Assembly: GCF_025791835.1 (NCBI RefSeq)
Contig: NZ_JAOXLP010000015.1
Coordinates: forward strand, 40,829 to 104,828
Reading direction: 5' to 3'
DNA length: 64,000 nt
Source of the DNA: Roseomonas xinghualingensis
GTDB lineage: Bacteria > Pseudomonadota > Alphaproteobacteria > Acetobacterales > Acetobacteraceae
Shown here: positions 18,116 to 29,641 of the stretch, one piece after another
How the letters are laid out: every line of letters starts with the position of its first letter
Position numbering within the stretch: the stretch's first letter is position 1
Translations under genes and position numbers: made by a program
The notes under the pieces: model-generated
Told to the model about the DNA's origin: nothing
What the model saw: only the letters and a program-made list of their open reading frames with translations
Databases searched by the model: none

Positions 18116-19327
18116 ATGCATGTGACACGGCGCCTGATCCTTGGCGCGTCCGGTTCGCTCGCCTTGCCCGGGATCCTGCATGCGCAGGGAACTGCTCCGA
18201 TCCGCATCGGTGAGATCAACAGCTACACCACCAACCCGGCTTTTACTTTGCCTTACCGCAACGCCATGCAGCTGGCGGTAGAGCGGGTCAACGCGAAGGG
18301 CGGCGTGCTGGGACGTCAGCTGGAGCTGATCACGCGCGACGATGCCGGCCGCCCGCAGGATGCGGTGCGCCTGGCCGGCGAGATGGTGAACGACCAGAAG
18401 GTGGATGTTCTGGCGGGCGCCTATCTTTCCAATGTGGGTCTTGCCCTTGGCGAATACGCGGCGCAAAACAAGCGCTTGTATATCGGCGGCGAGCCGCTGA
18501 CGGATGCGATGGTGTGGGAGCGGGGCAACCGCTACACCTTCCGCCTGCGCCCCAGCACCTACATGCAGGCCGCGATCCTGGCGGAGGAGGCGGCGAAGCT
18601 GCCGGCGAAGCGTTGGGTGACGGTGGCACCGAATTACGAGTTCGGCCAGTCCGGTGTGAAGTGGTTCAAGCAGCTGCTGACGGCGAAGCGCCCCGATGTG
18701 CAGTTCGTGGGCGAGCAATGGCCGGCGCTGGGCCGCGTGGATGCCGGCGCCACGGTGCAGGCGTTGGAGCAGATGAAGCCCGACGGCATCTTCAACGTTC
18801 TCTTCGGGCCTGACCTGACCAATTTCGTGCGTCAGGGCAACACGCGCGGGCTGTTCGAGAAGCGCAGCGTCGCATCCCTCCTGACCGGCGAGCCGGAATA
18901 TCTCGACCCGCTGGGGGACGAGGCGCCGGAAGGCTGGATCGTCACCGGTTATCCGGGCGAGGCGATCGATACTCCCGCGCACAAGGCCTATGCGGCCGCC
19001 TACCGGACGAAGTTCAACGCCAAGCCGATGTGCGGCTCCCTGGTGGGCTATGCGCTGATCAACTCGATCGCCGCGGGTGTCGCCAAGGCAGGCTCCACCG
19101 ATATCGAGAAGATGGTGGAAGGCTTCCGTGGCGCGCGCTTCGATACGCCGGTGGGCAATGCGGAATACCGCGCGATCGACCATCAGGGCACGCTGGGTGT
19201 CTTCGTCGGCAAGACGGCGTTGCAGCGCAATGCGGGCGTGATGACCGAATGGCGCTATATCGACGGCAAGGACCTGCTGCCGGGCGACGACTTCGTGCGT
19301 GGCCTGCGGCCCGCCAGCGCCAGCTGA
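18116..19327 (+). CDS. ABC transporter substrate-binding protein, branched-chain amino acid (LivK) type
   Basis: A 403-residue periplasmic binding protein of the Leu/Ile/Val type. The signal peptide ends near ILHAQG. Family segments are AVERVNAKGGVLGRQLEL, DDAGRPQDAVRLA and NYEFGQSGVKWF. The start ATG 18116 is preceded by AGGAG at 18104-18108, 51 bases after nicX. Lying between nicX and the permease, it probably captures nicotinate or a related pyridine carboxylate. The ligand is inferred from position only. Confidence 0.85.
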   Translation: MHVTRRLILGASGSLALPGILHAQGTAPIRIGEINSYTTNPAFTLPYRNAMQLAVERVNAKGGVLGRQLELITRDDAGRPQDAVRLAGEMVNDQKVDVLAGAYLSNVGLALGEYAAQNKRLYIGGEPLTDAMVWERGNRYTFRLRPSTYMQAAILAEEAAKLPAKRWVTVAPNYEFGQSGVKWFKQLLTAKRPDVQFVGEQWPALGRVDAGATVQALEQMKPDGIFNVLFGPDLTNFVRQGNTRGLFEKRSVASLLTGEPEYLDPLGDEAPEGWIVTGYPGEAIDTPAHKAYAAAYRTKFNAKPMCGSLVGYALINSIAAGVAKAGSTDIEKMVEGFRGARFDTPVGNAEYRAIDHQGTLGVFVGKTALQRNAGVMTEWRYIDGKDLLPGDDFVRGLRPASAS

Positions 19328-19346
19328 CGGCACGCCCGGCGGGCAC

Positions 19347-21188
19347 ATGGACAGCATCATTCCGCAGTTGCTGACGGGGCTCGCCGGAGCCTCGTCACTC
19401 TTCCTCGTTGCCTCCGGGCTGACCATCATCTTCGGCGTCACGCGGATCGTGAACTTCTCGCATGGCAGCCTGATGATGCTCGGCGCCTATATTGGCTGGA
19501 GCATCCTGACGCGGCTGCCGCGCGATCCCGAATGGTTCGTGCTGGGCATCATCGCTACCGTGCTGGCCACTGCGCTAATCGGCGTATTGCTGGAAATGGT
19601 GGTGCTGCGGCGAGTCTATCGCGCGCCAGAGCTGTTCCAGCTGCTGGCGACCTTCGGCGTGGTGCTGATCCTGCAGGACGTCACCCTGTGGATCTGGGGC
19701 CCGGTGGAGTTGCCGCTTCCCCGCTCGCGCTGGCTTCGCGGCTTCGTGGAGATCGCGGGCAACCGCTTTCCCTTCTATGACCTGATCCTGATATTTGTGG
19801 GCCCGGTGGTGCTGGGGCTGCTCTGGCTGGTGATGAACCGGACGCGCTGGGGCACGCTGGTGCGGGCGGCGACGCTGGACCGCGAGATGGTGGCGGCGCT
19901 GGGTGTCGATCAGCGCCTCCTGTTCACCTCGGTCTTCGCGCTGGGCGCGGGGCTAGCCGGGCTGGGCGGCGTGCTGTCCCTGCCGAATTCCTCGGCGAAC
20001 CTGCATATCGACCTTTCCGTCATCACCGATGCCTTCGTGGTGGTGGTGGTGGGCGGGCTGGGCAGCCTGCCCGGGGCTTTCGTGGCCAGCCTGCTGATCG
20101 GCATCCTGCAAGCCTTCGGCATCGTGCTGGTGCCAAAGATCACCCTGGTGCTGGTGTTCCTGGTGATGGCCGTGGTGCTGGTCTTCCGGCCCAACGGGTT
20201 GATGGGGCGCCCCCAGGCCGAGGCGCGTGAGGCCACGGTCGCGGCCCCGGTGGTCCGCGCGGCGCCGCGTGAGCTGCGGATCCTGGGTGGCATCGCGCTG
20301 CTCCTGGCGGTCGCGGCGCCTTTCTTCGTGGGTGACTACTATCTGACCGTGCTGACGGATGCCTGCGTGGCCATCGTTTTCGCCGCGAGCCTGCATTTCA
20401 TGATGGGGCCGGGCGGCATGGCGAGCTTCGGCCATGCGGCCTGGTTTGGCATTGGCGCCTATGGCGCGGGGCTTCTGGCGCAGTGGCTTGGGGCGCCCAT
20501 GCCGATCGGCCTGCTGGCGGCACCTATCTCGGCGGGCATCGTGGCGGCGCTGTTCGGCTGGTTCGTGGTGCGCCTGTCAGGTGTCTATCTTTCGATGCTC
20601 ACGCTCGCCTTTGCGCAGATCGTCTGGGCGATCAGCTTCCAATGGGTGGAGGTGACGGGCGGGGATAACGGGCTTCTGGGCCTCTGGCCGCCTGAATGGG
20701 CGCGCGATCCGTCCGTTTACTACTGGATGGCGCTGATCCTCTCAGTTGCTGTCGCCCTGCTGCTGCGGCGGGCGCTCTATGCCCCCTATGGCTATGCGCT
20801 GCGGGCGGCGCGGGATTCGGTCACGCGGGCACAGTCCATCGGGCTGGACGTGGCGCGGCTGCGGATGGTGGCGCTGATTATCGCCGGTGCCGCCTGCGGG
20901 CTTTCAGGTGCGCTCTTCGCCTATGCAAAGGGCGGTGTTTTCCCGACGTATATCAGCATCCCCCATTCGGTTGAGGCTCTGCTGATGGTGCTGCTCGGCG
21001 GGCTGCAGACCATGACGGGCCCGATCATCGGCGCGCTGGTCTATACCGGGTTGGCGGATATCCTCATGCGTTCCACCGATCTGTGGCGGCTGGTGCTGGG
21101 CACGGTGATCGTGCTGCTGGTCGTCGCCTTTCCCGAAGGCATCGCGGGGGCCGCGAGGCGCCTCTGGCTGCGGGGGCGCGAGGCATGA
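19347..21188 (+). CDS. Fused branched-chain-type ABC permease (LivH-LivM)
   Basis: A 613-residue permease that joins in one chain the two membrane subunits usually encoded separately. Residues 1 to about 290 are LivH-like (SGLTIIFGVTRIVNFSHG, VVVVVGGLGSLPGAF). From about 310 it is LivM-like (GPGGMASFGHAAWFGIGAY, LRAARDSVTRAQSIGLDV). The fusion means the importer needs only this permease, two ATPases and the binding protein. The ATG is 20 bases after the binding-protein stop. The end overlaps the next ATG (ATGA). Confidence 0.9.
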   Translation: MDSIIPQLLTGLAGASSLFLVASGLTIIFGVTRIVNFSHGSLMMLGAYIGWSILTRLPRDPEWFVLGIIATVLATALIGVLLEMVVLRRVYRAPELFQLLATFGVVLILQDVTLWIWGPVELPLPRSRWLRGFVEIAGNRFPFYDLILIFVGPVVLGLLWLVMNRTRWGTLVRAATLDREMVAALGVDQRLLFTSVFALGAGLAGLGGVLSLPNSSANLHIDLSVITDAFVVVVVGGLGSLPGAFVASLLIGILQAFGIVLVPKITLVLVFLVMAVVLVFRPNGLMGRPQAEAREATVAAPVVRAAPRELRILGGIALLLAVAAPFFVGDYYLTVLTDACVAIVFAASLHFMMGPGGMASFGHAAWFGIGAYGAGLLAQWLGAPMPIGLLAAPISAGIVAALFGWFVVRLSGVYLSMLTLAFAQIVWAISFQWVEVTGGDNGLLGLWPPEWARDPSVYYWMALILSVAVALLLRRALYAPYGYALRAARDSVTRAQSIGLDVARLRMVALIIAGAACGLSGALFAYAKGGVFPTYISIPHSVEALLMVLLGGLQTMTGPIIGALVYTGLADILMRSTDLWRLVLGTVIVLLVVAFPEGIAGAARRLWLRGREA

Positions 21189-21943
21189 GCGTCCTTGTCG
21201 TGCAGGGGTTGAGCAAGTCCTTCGGCGGCGTGCAGGCGGTGGGGGATGTTTCCTTCGCCGTAGCACCAGGGGAGATGCTGGCGCTGATCGGACCGAATGG
21301 AGCGGGCAAGACCACCTGCTTCAACATGGTCGGCGGGCAGCTGCGGCCGGATGCTGGCTCCGTCATGCTGGATGGCAAGCCGATCACCGGGCTGGGACCG
21401 CGCGCCATCGCGCGCCATGGGGTGGGGCGCACCTTCCAGATCACCGCGACCTTTGGGTCCATGACGGTGCGGGAGAATGTGCAGATGGCGCTGCTCTCCC
21501 ACCGGCAGCAGATCTGGCAGTTCTGGCGCCCCGTGGCTGGGCGCTACGTCGATGAGGCGGATGCGCTGCTGGCCCGGGTGGGATTGGAGGCGCAAGCGAA
21601 CCGCGCGACGGGCGTGCTGGCCTATGGCGACCTGAAGCGGTTGGAACTGGCGATCGCGCTGGGCAATGAGCCGCGCCTGCTGCTGATGGACGAGCCGACC
21701 GCCGGCATGGCGCCCGCCGAACGCGTCGGCTTGATGAAGCTGACACGAAGGCTCGCGACCGAGCGTGGCGTGGCGGTGCTGTTCACCGAGCACGACATGG
21801 ATGTGGTCTTCGATGTGTCGGACCGTATCCTGGTGCTGAATCGTGGCGTGCTGATCGCGGAAGGGAATGGCGCCGCCATCCGTGCCAACCCGGCGGTGCG
21901 CGAGATCTATCTCGGCACCGGCGCCACGAGCGGGGGGCATTGA
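21185..21943 (+). CDS. ABC transporter ATPase, LivG type
   Basis: A 252-residue ATPase with Walker A GPNGAGKTT, a Q-loop in GVGRTFQIT, a slightly unusual signature region (LAYGDLKRLELA), Walker B LLLMDEPTAG and switch histidine FTEHDMD. The C-terminal IREIYLG-like end is typical of LivG. It overlaps the permease stop by ATGA and is followed after one base by the LivF-type gene. It powers the same importer. Confidence 0.9.
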   Translation: MSVLVVQGLSKSFGGVQAVGDVSFAVAPGEMLALIGPNGAGKTTCFNMVGGQLRPDAGSVMLDGKPITGLGPRAIARHGVGRTFQITATFGSMTVRENVQMALLSHRQQIWQFWRPVAGRYVDEADALLARVGLEAQANRATGVLAYGDLKRLELAIALGNEPRLLLMDEPTAGMAPAERVGLMKLTRRLATERGVAVLFTEHDMDVVFDVSDRILVLNRGVLIAEGNGAAIRANPAVREIYLGTGATSGGH

Positions 21944-21944
21944 G

Positions 21945-22646
21945 ATGCTTTCGGTCGAGGGGCTGAACACGCATTACGGCCGCGCCCATATTCTGCAAGG
22001 CATGCAGCTGCGGATCGGCGCGGGCGAGGTGATGGTGCTGCTGGGCCGCAACGGCGCGGGCAAGAGCACCACGATGAAGTCGATCATTGGCCTGGTGCGG
22101 CCAACCAGCGGGCGGATCTTCTTCGACGGGCAGGATATCGCGGGGGAGGAACCGCACCGGATCGCGCGGCGTGGCCTCGGCTATGTGCCGGAGGACCGGC
22201 GAGTCTTCGCGGATCTGACGGTGATGGAGAATCTCGAAGTCGGGAAGCAGCCCGCACGGGAAGGGATGCGGCCCTGGACGCCGGAGCGGCTGTTCGAATT
22301 ATTCCCCAATCTCGGGCGGATGCGGGACCGCCCAGGTGGGCGGATGAGCGGGGGCGAGCAGCAGATGTTGACCATCGCTCGCACGCTGATGGGCAATCCC
22401 CGGCTGGTCTTGTTGGATGAGCCGAGCGAGGGGCTTGCGCCGGTGATCGTGGAGCAGATGGCGAATGCCATCCTGGCCTTGAAAGACGAGGGGCTGACCA
22501 TCCTGCTGGCCGAGCAGAACCTGCATTTCGCCGGTGGCGTGGCCGATAGCGCCACGGTGGTGGAGAAGGGCCGCGTGGTCTGGTCCGGCAGCATGGCGGT
22601 GTTACGCGCGGATGAAGCGGCGCGCACCCAGTATCTGGCCGTGTGA
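21945..22646 (+). CDS. ABC transporter ATPase, LivF type
   Basis: A 233-residue ATPase with Walker A GRNGAGKST, LGYVPEDRRVFADLTV, signature MSGGEQQML, Walker B LVLLDEPSEGLAP and LLAEQN in place of a canonical H-loop, as usual for LivF. It starts TGAGATG after LivG. The TGA stop overlaps the nicA ATG as TGATG, which ties the importer to the dehydrogenase genes in one transcript. Confidence 0.9.
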   Translation: MLSVEGLNTHYGRAHILQGMQLRIGAGEVMVLLGRNGAGKSTTMKSIIGLVRPTSGRIFFDGQDIAGEEPHRIARRGLGYVPEDRRVFADLTVMENLEVGKQPAREGMRPWTPERLFELFPNLGRMRDRPGGRMSGGEQQMLTIARTLMGNPRLVLLDEPSEGLAPVIVEQMANAILALKDEGLTILLAEQNLHFAGGVADSATVVEKGRVVWSGSMAVLRADEAARTQYLAV

Positions 22647-23122
22647 TGCCGGTGCCGCGGGATGTCGCACTGGAGGTGAATGGGCAGCGGCATAGGCTGC
22701 ATCTCGACCCCTCTGCGCCGCTGCTGCTGGTGTTGCGGAATGACCTGACGCTGAACGGGCCGAAATACGGCTGTGGCCTGGGTGAGTGCGGTGCCTGCAC
22801 CGTGCTGCTGGACGGGAAGGCGGTCCGGTCCTGCGTCCTGCCGGTTTCACGTGCCGAGGGGCGGCGGGTAACCACGCTGGAGGGGCTGGGCACGATCGAG
22901 GCGCCGCATCCTGTCCAGTCCGCCTTCATCGCCGAGCAGGGGGCGCAATGCGGCTACTGCCTCAACGGCATGATCATGACAGTGGCGGCCTTGCTGGATC
23001 GGAACCCGAGGCCCACCGAGGCGCAGATCCGCGAGGCACTGGCTTATAATCTTTGCCGTTGTGGCACGCATATGGAGATCCTGGCTGCCGTGCGCTGCGC
23101 CGTGGCGGAGCGCGCGACGTGA
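22646..23122 (+). CDS. nicA: Nicotinate dehydrogenase small 2Fe-2S subunit (NicA)
   Basis: A 158-residue protein of the xanthine-dehydrogenase small-subunit family carrying two 2Fe-2S clusters. The plant-type ferredoxin cysteines are in YGCGLGECGACTV and the later C of SCVLP. The C-terminal cluster is in QCGYCLNGM and CRCGTH. With NicB it hydroxylates nicotinate to 6-hydroxynicotinate. A GTG three bases earlier is an alternative start. Its stop overlaps the nicB GTG (GTGA). Confidence 0.85.
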   Translation: MPVPRDVALEVNGQRHRLHLDPSAPLLLVLRNDLTLNGPKYGCGLGECGACTVLLDGKAVRSCVLPVSRAEGRRVTTLEGLGTIEAPHPVQSAFIAEQGAQCGYCLNGMIMTVAALLDRNPRPTEAQIREALAYNLCRCGTHMEILAAVRCAVAERAT

Positions 23123-26100
23123 CCCCCCGGGCGCGCCTGGGCCTCTCGCGCCAGGAGGTGCTGCGGCAGGCCGGCGTGCTGGCCATCACCCGCAAGCGCC
23201 CACCGACGCCGGGAACAGAGCCTGGGGACAATGCACGGGACGAGGAGGATATTTTTGTCGCCGTCTTCGACGATGGCAGCGTGGCCGCCTTCAACGGGCA
23301 TGTCGATCTGGGTACGGGCATCCGCACGGCGCTGGCGCAGATCGTGGCGGAGGAGCTGGATGTCCCGCTTGATGCGGTAACCATGGTGCTGGGCCATACG
23401 GACCAGACGCCGGACCAGGGCCCGACCATCGCCAGCGAGACGATCCAGATTTCCGCCGTGCCGCTGCGGCAAGCGGCGGCGGAGGCAAGGCGCGCGCTGC
23501 TGGCGATGGCGGCGGCGCGGCTGGGAACGGGGGCCCTGTCCGTCTCGGATGGCGTCGTCTCGGCTTCGGATGGGCGTTCGGCTTCCTATGGCGAACTGCT
23601 TCAAGGCAGGCAGGACATTGTGCCGATGAGCGGCCTGGCGCCGCTCAAGCCGGTGGAATCCTACAAGATTGTCGGCAAGCCGGTGCCGCGTGCCGATATC
23701 CCGGCCAAGGCCACGGGCGGGCTGACCTTCGTGCACGACATGCGCGTGCCGGGGATGCTGCATGGGCGCGTGATACGGCCGCCCTATGCCGGGCTGGATG
23801 GTGGCGCCTTCGTGGGCAGCAGCCTGCTCTCGGTGGACCGGGACTCGGTTTCGCACATTCCGGGCCTGGTGGATGTCGTCGTGATCGGTGACTTCATCGG
23901 CGTGGTGGCGGAGCGCGAGGAGGAGGCGGCCCGCGCTGCGCGGGAGCTACGGGTGGCCTGGAAGGCCTTCACTGCACCCGCCAGCCTGGATGACGTGGAG
24001 CAGGCGTTGCGCCTGAACCCCTCCACGCGCCGCGTGCTGAAGGATACCGGCGATGTGGATACTGCCTTGGCCGGCACGGCGAAGCGGCTGACGCGAACCT
24101 ATTCCTGGCCCTACCAGATGCACGGCTCCATCGGTCCGTCCTGTGCGTTGGCGGACTGTGCCGAGGGGCGGTTGCGGCTGTGGTCGGGCACGCAGAACCC
24201 GCACATGCTGCGCGCGGCGCTGGCGCAGCTGATGGGGATGCCGGAGGCTCGGATTGAGATCACGCGCATGGAGGCGGCGGGCTGCTACGGCCGCAACTGC
24301 GCGGATGATGTCTGCGGTGATGCGGCGATGCTCTCCCGTGCCGTAGGACGGCCGGTGCGGGTGCAGCTGACCCGGGAGCAGGAACATCTGTGGGAGCCGA
24401 AGGGCTCGGCACAGTTGATCGATGTGGATGGTGGGCTCGATGGGGCAGGGGCTGTCGCGGCCTATGACTTCGTCTCGCGCTATCCGTCGAATGATGCACC
24501 ACTGCTCGGGCTGCTGCTGACGGGCATCGTGCCGCCCAACCCAACGGTCCTGCAGATGGGCGACCGCACGGCCATCCCGCCCTATGACTATCCCTCCATG
24601 CGCATCGCCGTGGAGGATATGCCGCCGATCGTGCGGGCCTCCTGGATGCGTGGCGTGTCCTCCCTGCCCAGCACATTCGCGCATGAATCCTATATCGACG
24701 AATGCGCGGCGGAGGCGGGCGTCGATCCGGTGGAATACCGGCTGCGCTACCTGAAGGACCCACGCGCAATCGATCTCGTGCGTGCGGTGGCGGAGCGTGC
24801 CGGATGGGAGACGCGCACCGGGCCACGCATGAAGGGCGAGGGCGACATCCTCCGCGGGCAGGGCTTCGCCTACGCCCTTTATGTCCACAGCCAGTTCCCC
24901 GGATATGGCGCCGCCTGGGCCGCCTGGGTCGCAGAGGTGGAGGTGAACAGGCGCACGGGCGAGGTGACCGCCACGCGCATCGTCACCGGCCATGACGCAG
25001 GGCTGATGATCAACCCGGATGGGGTGCGGCATCAGGTCCATGGCAATGTGATCCAGGCCACCAGCCGCGTGCTGAAGGAGCGTGTCTCCTTCGAGAAGGG
25101 GCTGGTGGCGAGCCAGGAATGGGGCGGCTACCCCATTCTCGATTTCCGCGAGGTGCCGGAAATCGACGTCATGCTGATGCCGCGGCCGGAGGAGCCGCCG
25201 CTGGGCGCTGGGGAATCCGCTTCGGTGCCGGGCGCGGCAGCCATCGCCAATGCCATCTTCGACGCGACGGGTGTGCGCTTCCGCACCGTGCCCTTCACGC
25301 CTGAGGTGATCCGCGCCGGGCTGCAGCCCGTGGTGCAGGCCGAGGCGAAGCGGAAGCGGCGGCGCTGGTTCGCGGGATTTGGCGGGTTGGCGGGCGGGGT
25401 GGTGGTGGCGGCCGGAGCGGCGCTCGGCTGGGCCTCAGCCATGGGGCCGGCAAAGCCACCGGGGGCGGATGTGTTCTCCACCGCGCAGATCGAACGTGGG
25501 CGAATGCTGGCAGCGGCGGGAAATTGTGCCGTGTGCCATACCGCAGCCGGCGGCACGCCCAATGCGGGGGGGCTGCCACTCGAAACGCCCTTTGGCGTGA
25601 TCTGGTCCACCAACATCACGCCCGATGCGGAAACCGGCATCGGCGCCTATTCCTTTGCGGCCTTCGAGCGTGCCATGCGCCAGGGCATCGCGCGGGACGG
25701 GCGGCATCTCTACCCGGCCTTTCCCTACACGTCCTACACGAAGATGACGGATGAAGACCTGCTGGCCCTCTACGCCTATCTCATGGCGCAGGCGCCGGTG
25801 CGTTCCGCGGCGCCCGAGACGAAGTTGGCTTTCCCCTACAACGTCCGGCCCCTGCTGGCGGGATGGAACCTGCTGTTCCATCGCCCGGGCCCGATGGAGC
25901 CGGACCCGGCGCGCTCGGCCGCGTGGAATCGTGGCCATTACCTCGTGAATGCGCTGGGGCATTGTGGGGCTTGCCACACGCCGCGCAACGGACTGGGCGC
26001 GGAAAAGGGCGGCGCCGCCAGTTTCGCGGGCGCGATGGTGGAAGGATGGGAGGCGCCGGCGCTGAATGCGTCGTCACGCGCGCCCGTTCCGTGGACCGAG

Positions 26101-26637
26101 GCGGATTTCTACGACTACCTGCGCACCGGCCATTCGCCCCGGCATGGGGTGGCGGCGGGGTCCATGGGGCCGGTGGTGGCGGACCTCCAGGCGCTGCCGG
26201 ATTCCGATATCCAGGCCATGGCCCATTATCTGGCCTCGCTGAACCCGGTGGCGGAGGCAGATCCGGCCCTGCCAGCGCGTTTGATGGCGGCCGCGGCCAT
26301 CGCCCCGCGCCAGGGCATCAATGAGGGGGCGCGACTTTTCCAGGGAGCTTGTGGCGCCTGCCATGGCGGCGGCGCGCAGGAGGGGCCAGAGGTGCCGCTC
26401 GCGCTGAGCAGCAAAATCCACAGCGACCGTCCCGACAACCTGTTGCGCGTGATCCTGGACGGCATCCAGCCATCCATGCCGGGGCATGGAGAGATGCCGG
26501 GCTTCCGGGACAGCCTGAGCAACCGGCAGATCGAAGTTCTTGCCGCCTTCATCCGCGCGAATTTCGCGCCAGACCGCGCATTCTGGGCTGACCTGCCGCG
26601 AAGCATTGCGCGGTTGCGACACGCCTCGGCCCCGTGA
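23119..26637 (+). CDS. nicB: Nicotinate dehydrogenase molybdopterin/cytochrome c subunit (NicB)
   Basis: A 1172-residue fusion. The first roughly 730 residues are a xanthine-dehydrogenase-type molybdopterin domain, with GTGIRTALAQI, the YGRNCADD region and the catalytic glutamate E699 in LGAGESAS. A basic stretch and one transmembrane helix follow near residues 740-775. Three c-type heme sites follow: C803-C806-H807, C949-C952-H953 and C1078-C1081-H1082. Length and layout match P. putida NicB, in which electrons pass from molybdenum through NicA and the hemes to the respiratory chain. The start is a GTG overlapping the nicA stop. No terminator is visible before the nicC promoter. Confidence 0.9.
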   Translation: MTPRARLGLSRQEVLRQAGVLAITRKRPPTPGTEPGDNARDEEDIFVAVFDDGSVAAFNGHVDLGTGIRTALAQIVAEELDVPLDAVTMVLGHTDQTPDQGPTIASETIQISAVPLRQAAAEARRALLAMAAARLGTGALSVSDGVVSASDGRSASYGELLQGRQDIVPMSGLAPLKPVESYKIVGKPVPRADIPAKATGGLTFVHDMRVPGMLHGRVIRPPYAGLDGGAFVGSSLLSVDRDSVSHIPGLVDVVVIGDFIGVVAEREEEAARAARELRVAWKAFTAPASLDDVEQALRLNPSTRRVLKDTGDVDTALAGTAKRLTRTYSWPYQMHGSIGPSCALADCAEGRLRLWSGTQNPHMLRAALAQLMGMPEARIEITRMEAAGCYGRNCADDVCGDAAMLSRAVGRPVRVQLTREQEHLWEPKGSAQLIDVDGGLDGAGAVAAYDFVSRYPSNDAPLLGLLLTGIVPPNPTVLQMGDRTAIPPYDYPSMRIAVEDMPPIVRASWMRGVSSLPSTFAHESYIDECAAEAGVDPVEYRLRYLKDPRAIDLVRAVAERAGWETRTGPRMKGEGDILRGQGFAYALYVHSQFPGYGAAWAAWVAEVEVNRRTGEVTATRIVTGHDAGLMINPDGVRHQVHGNVIQATSRVLKERVSFEKGLVASQEWGGYPILDFREVPEIDVMLMPRPEEPPLGAGESASVPGAAAIANAIFDATGVRFRTVPFTPEVIRAGLQPVVQAEAKRKRRRWFAGFGGLAGGVVVAAGAALGWASAMGPAKPPGADVFSTAQIERGRMLAAAGNCAVCHTAAGGTPNAGGLPLETPFGVIWSTNITPDAETGIGAYSFAAFERAMRQGIARDGRHLYPAFPYTSYTKMTDEDLLALYAYLMAQAPVRSAAPETKLAFPYNVRPLLAGWNLLFHRPGPMEPDPARSAAWNRGHYLVNALGHCGACHTPRNGLGAEKGGAASFAGAMVEGWEAPALNASSRAPVPWTEADFYDYLRTGHSPRHGVAAGSMGPVVADLQALPDSDIQAMAHYLASLNPVAEADPALPARLMAAAAIAPRQGINEGARLFQGACGACHGGGAQEGPEVPLALSSKIHSDRPDNLLRVILDGIQPSMPGHGEMPGFRDSLSNRQIEVLAAFIRANFAPDRAFWADLPRSIARLRHASAP

Positions 26638-26650
26638 AGATTGCCCTTTC

Positions 26651-28542
<1,892 letters not shown>

Positions 28543-29550
28543 TCAGGCCAGCCACTCCTCCACGCAACGACGCAGGAAGGCGGTGTCGGCCGGATTGTCC
28601 ACCGGATTGCCGGCGCGATGGCCCCAGATGCTGAGGATGGGGCGTAACTCGGCATGGCGCAGATGCGGGAGTTCGGCCTCGTTGTCGGCCACACGGAAAT
28701 AGATGTCGGTCGCGCCGGGGATCAGCAGAACGCGGGCCGTGATGGCGCGCAGCGCGGCTGTCAGGTCACCCTTGTGAATGGGGTTGTCGCTGATGTCGCC
28801 CGCGTTCCAGCAGCGCATCTGCGCCAGGAGGTTCTCGGCCTTCTTCTGGCTGTAGCGGGCTTCCCAGCCGCGCAGATAGGCCTCCAGATCAGGCGTGGCG
28901 GGCGTCAGATGCAGGCCGGCGCGGTAGAAATCCTGGCTCATCGCATGGCCGGCGTAATTGCGCCCGAAAGCACGGATCGCGGCCTCGGGCTGGGCGGAGA
29001 AGCGGCCACCGCCGAGATACTCCGGCGCTGCCTCCAGGATCGCCATCTGGGCACGCAGGAAGACCTGGTTGTGTACGGCGGTGCGGGCGCTGCCGCAATT
29101 GATGAAGACCGCTTCCACCATATCGGGAAAGAGCGCGGCCCAATGATAGGCCTGCTGCGCGCCCATGGACCAGCCATAGACGGCGCGCAGCCGCTCAATC
29201 CCGAACAGGTCCCGCAGCAGGCGGCGCTGGGCGTGGACATTGTCATAGGCGGTGACGAGGGCAGGGTAGTCCGGCGTATCCGAAGGGCTGGAGGAGAGGC
29301 CGTTGCCGAACATATCGATCTGCACGACGAACCAGCGCGACGGGTCCAGAACCCCCTCCGGCCCGATCAGCCATTCCAGCTCCGGCGTCGTCGCGCCATA
29401 GCTGGTGGGATAGAGGATGACGTTGTCGCGCGCTGGCGAGAGCGTGCCATGTGTCTGCCAGTGCAGCGTTGCGCCGGCGATGGTGCCGCCCTTCAGGACC
29501 GGCAGCTCGCCCAGCGCGTAACCTCCGCTTTCCCTGGCCCAGGTGGTCAT
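28543..29550 (-). CDS. MetX-like alpha/beta hydrolase
   Basis: A 335-residue alpha/beta-fold protein resembling homoserine O-acetyltransferases. Visible are the nucleophile elbow YGWSMGAQQ, a downstream aspartate in IPGATDIYF, and a late histidine in SIWGHRAGN. The neighbourhood offers no methionine genes. Position beside the nicotinate cluster raises the possibility that it hydrolyses N-formylmaleamate or maleamate, steps otherwise unassigned in the window; this is inference. ATG 29550 has GGAG upstream. It is convergent with the TetR gene. Confidence 0.75.
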   Translation of the reverse strand: MTTWARESGGYALGELPVLKGGTIAGATLHWQTHGTLSPARDNVILYPTSYGATTPELEWLIGPEGVLDPSRWFVVQIDMFGNGLSSSPSDTPDYPALVTAYDNVHAQRRLLRDLFGIERLRAVYGWSMGAQQAYHWAALFPDMVEAVFINCGSARTAVHNQVFLRAQMAILEAAPEYLGGGRFSAQPEAAIRAFGRNYAGHAMSQDFYRAGLHLTPATPDLEAYLRGWEARYSQKKAENLLAQMRCWNAGDISDNPIHKGDLTAALRAITARVLLIPGATDIYFRVADNEAELPHLRHAELRPILSIWGHRAGNPVDNPADTAFLRRCVEEWLA

Positions 29551-29641
29551 GATTCGTCTCCGGCGGCTGCCATGGCAATCCAGCCGATGCCAGGCGCCGC
29601 CGCAAGACGGGCGGATGCGTCAATCCGCCCGGTGCATGCCT

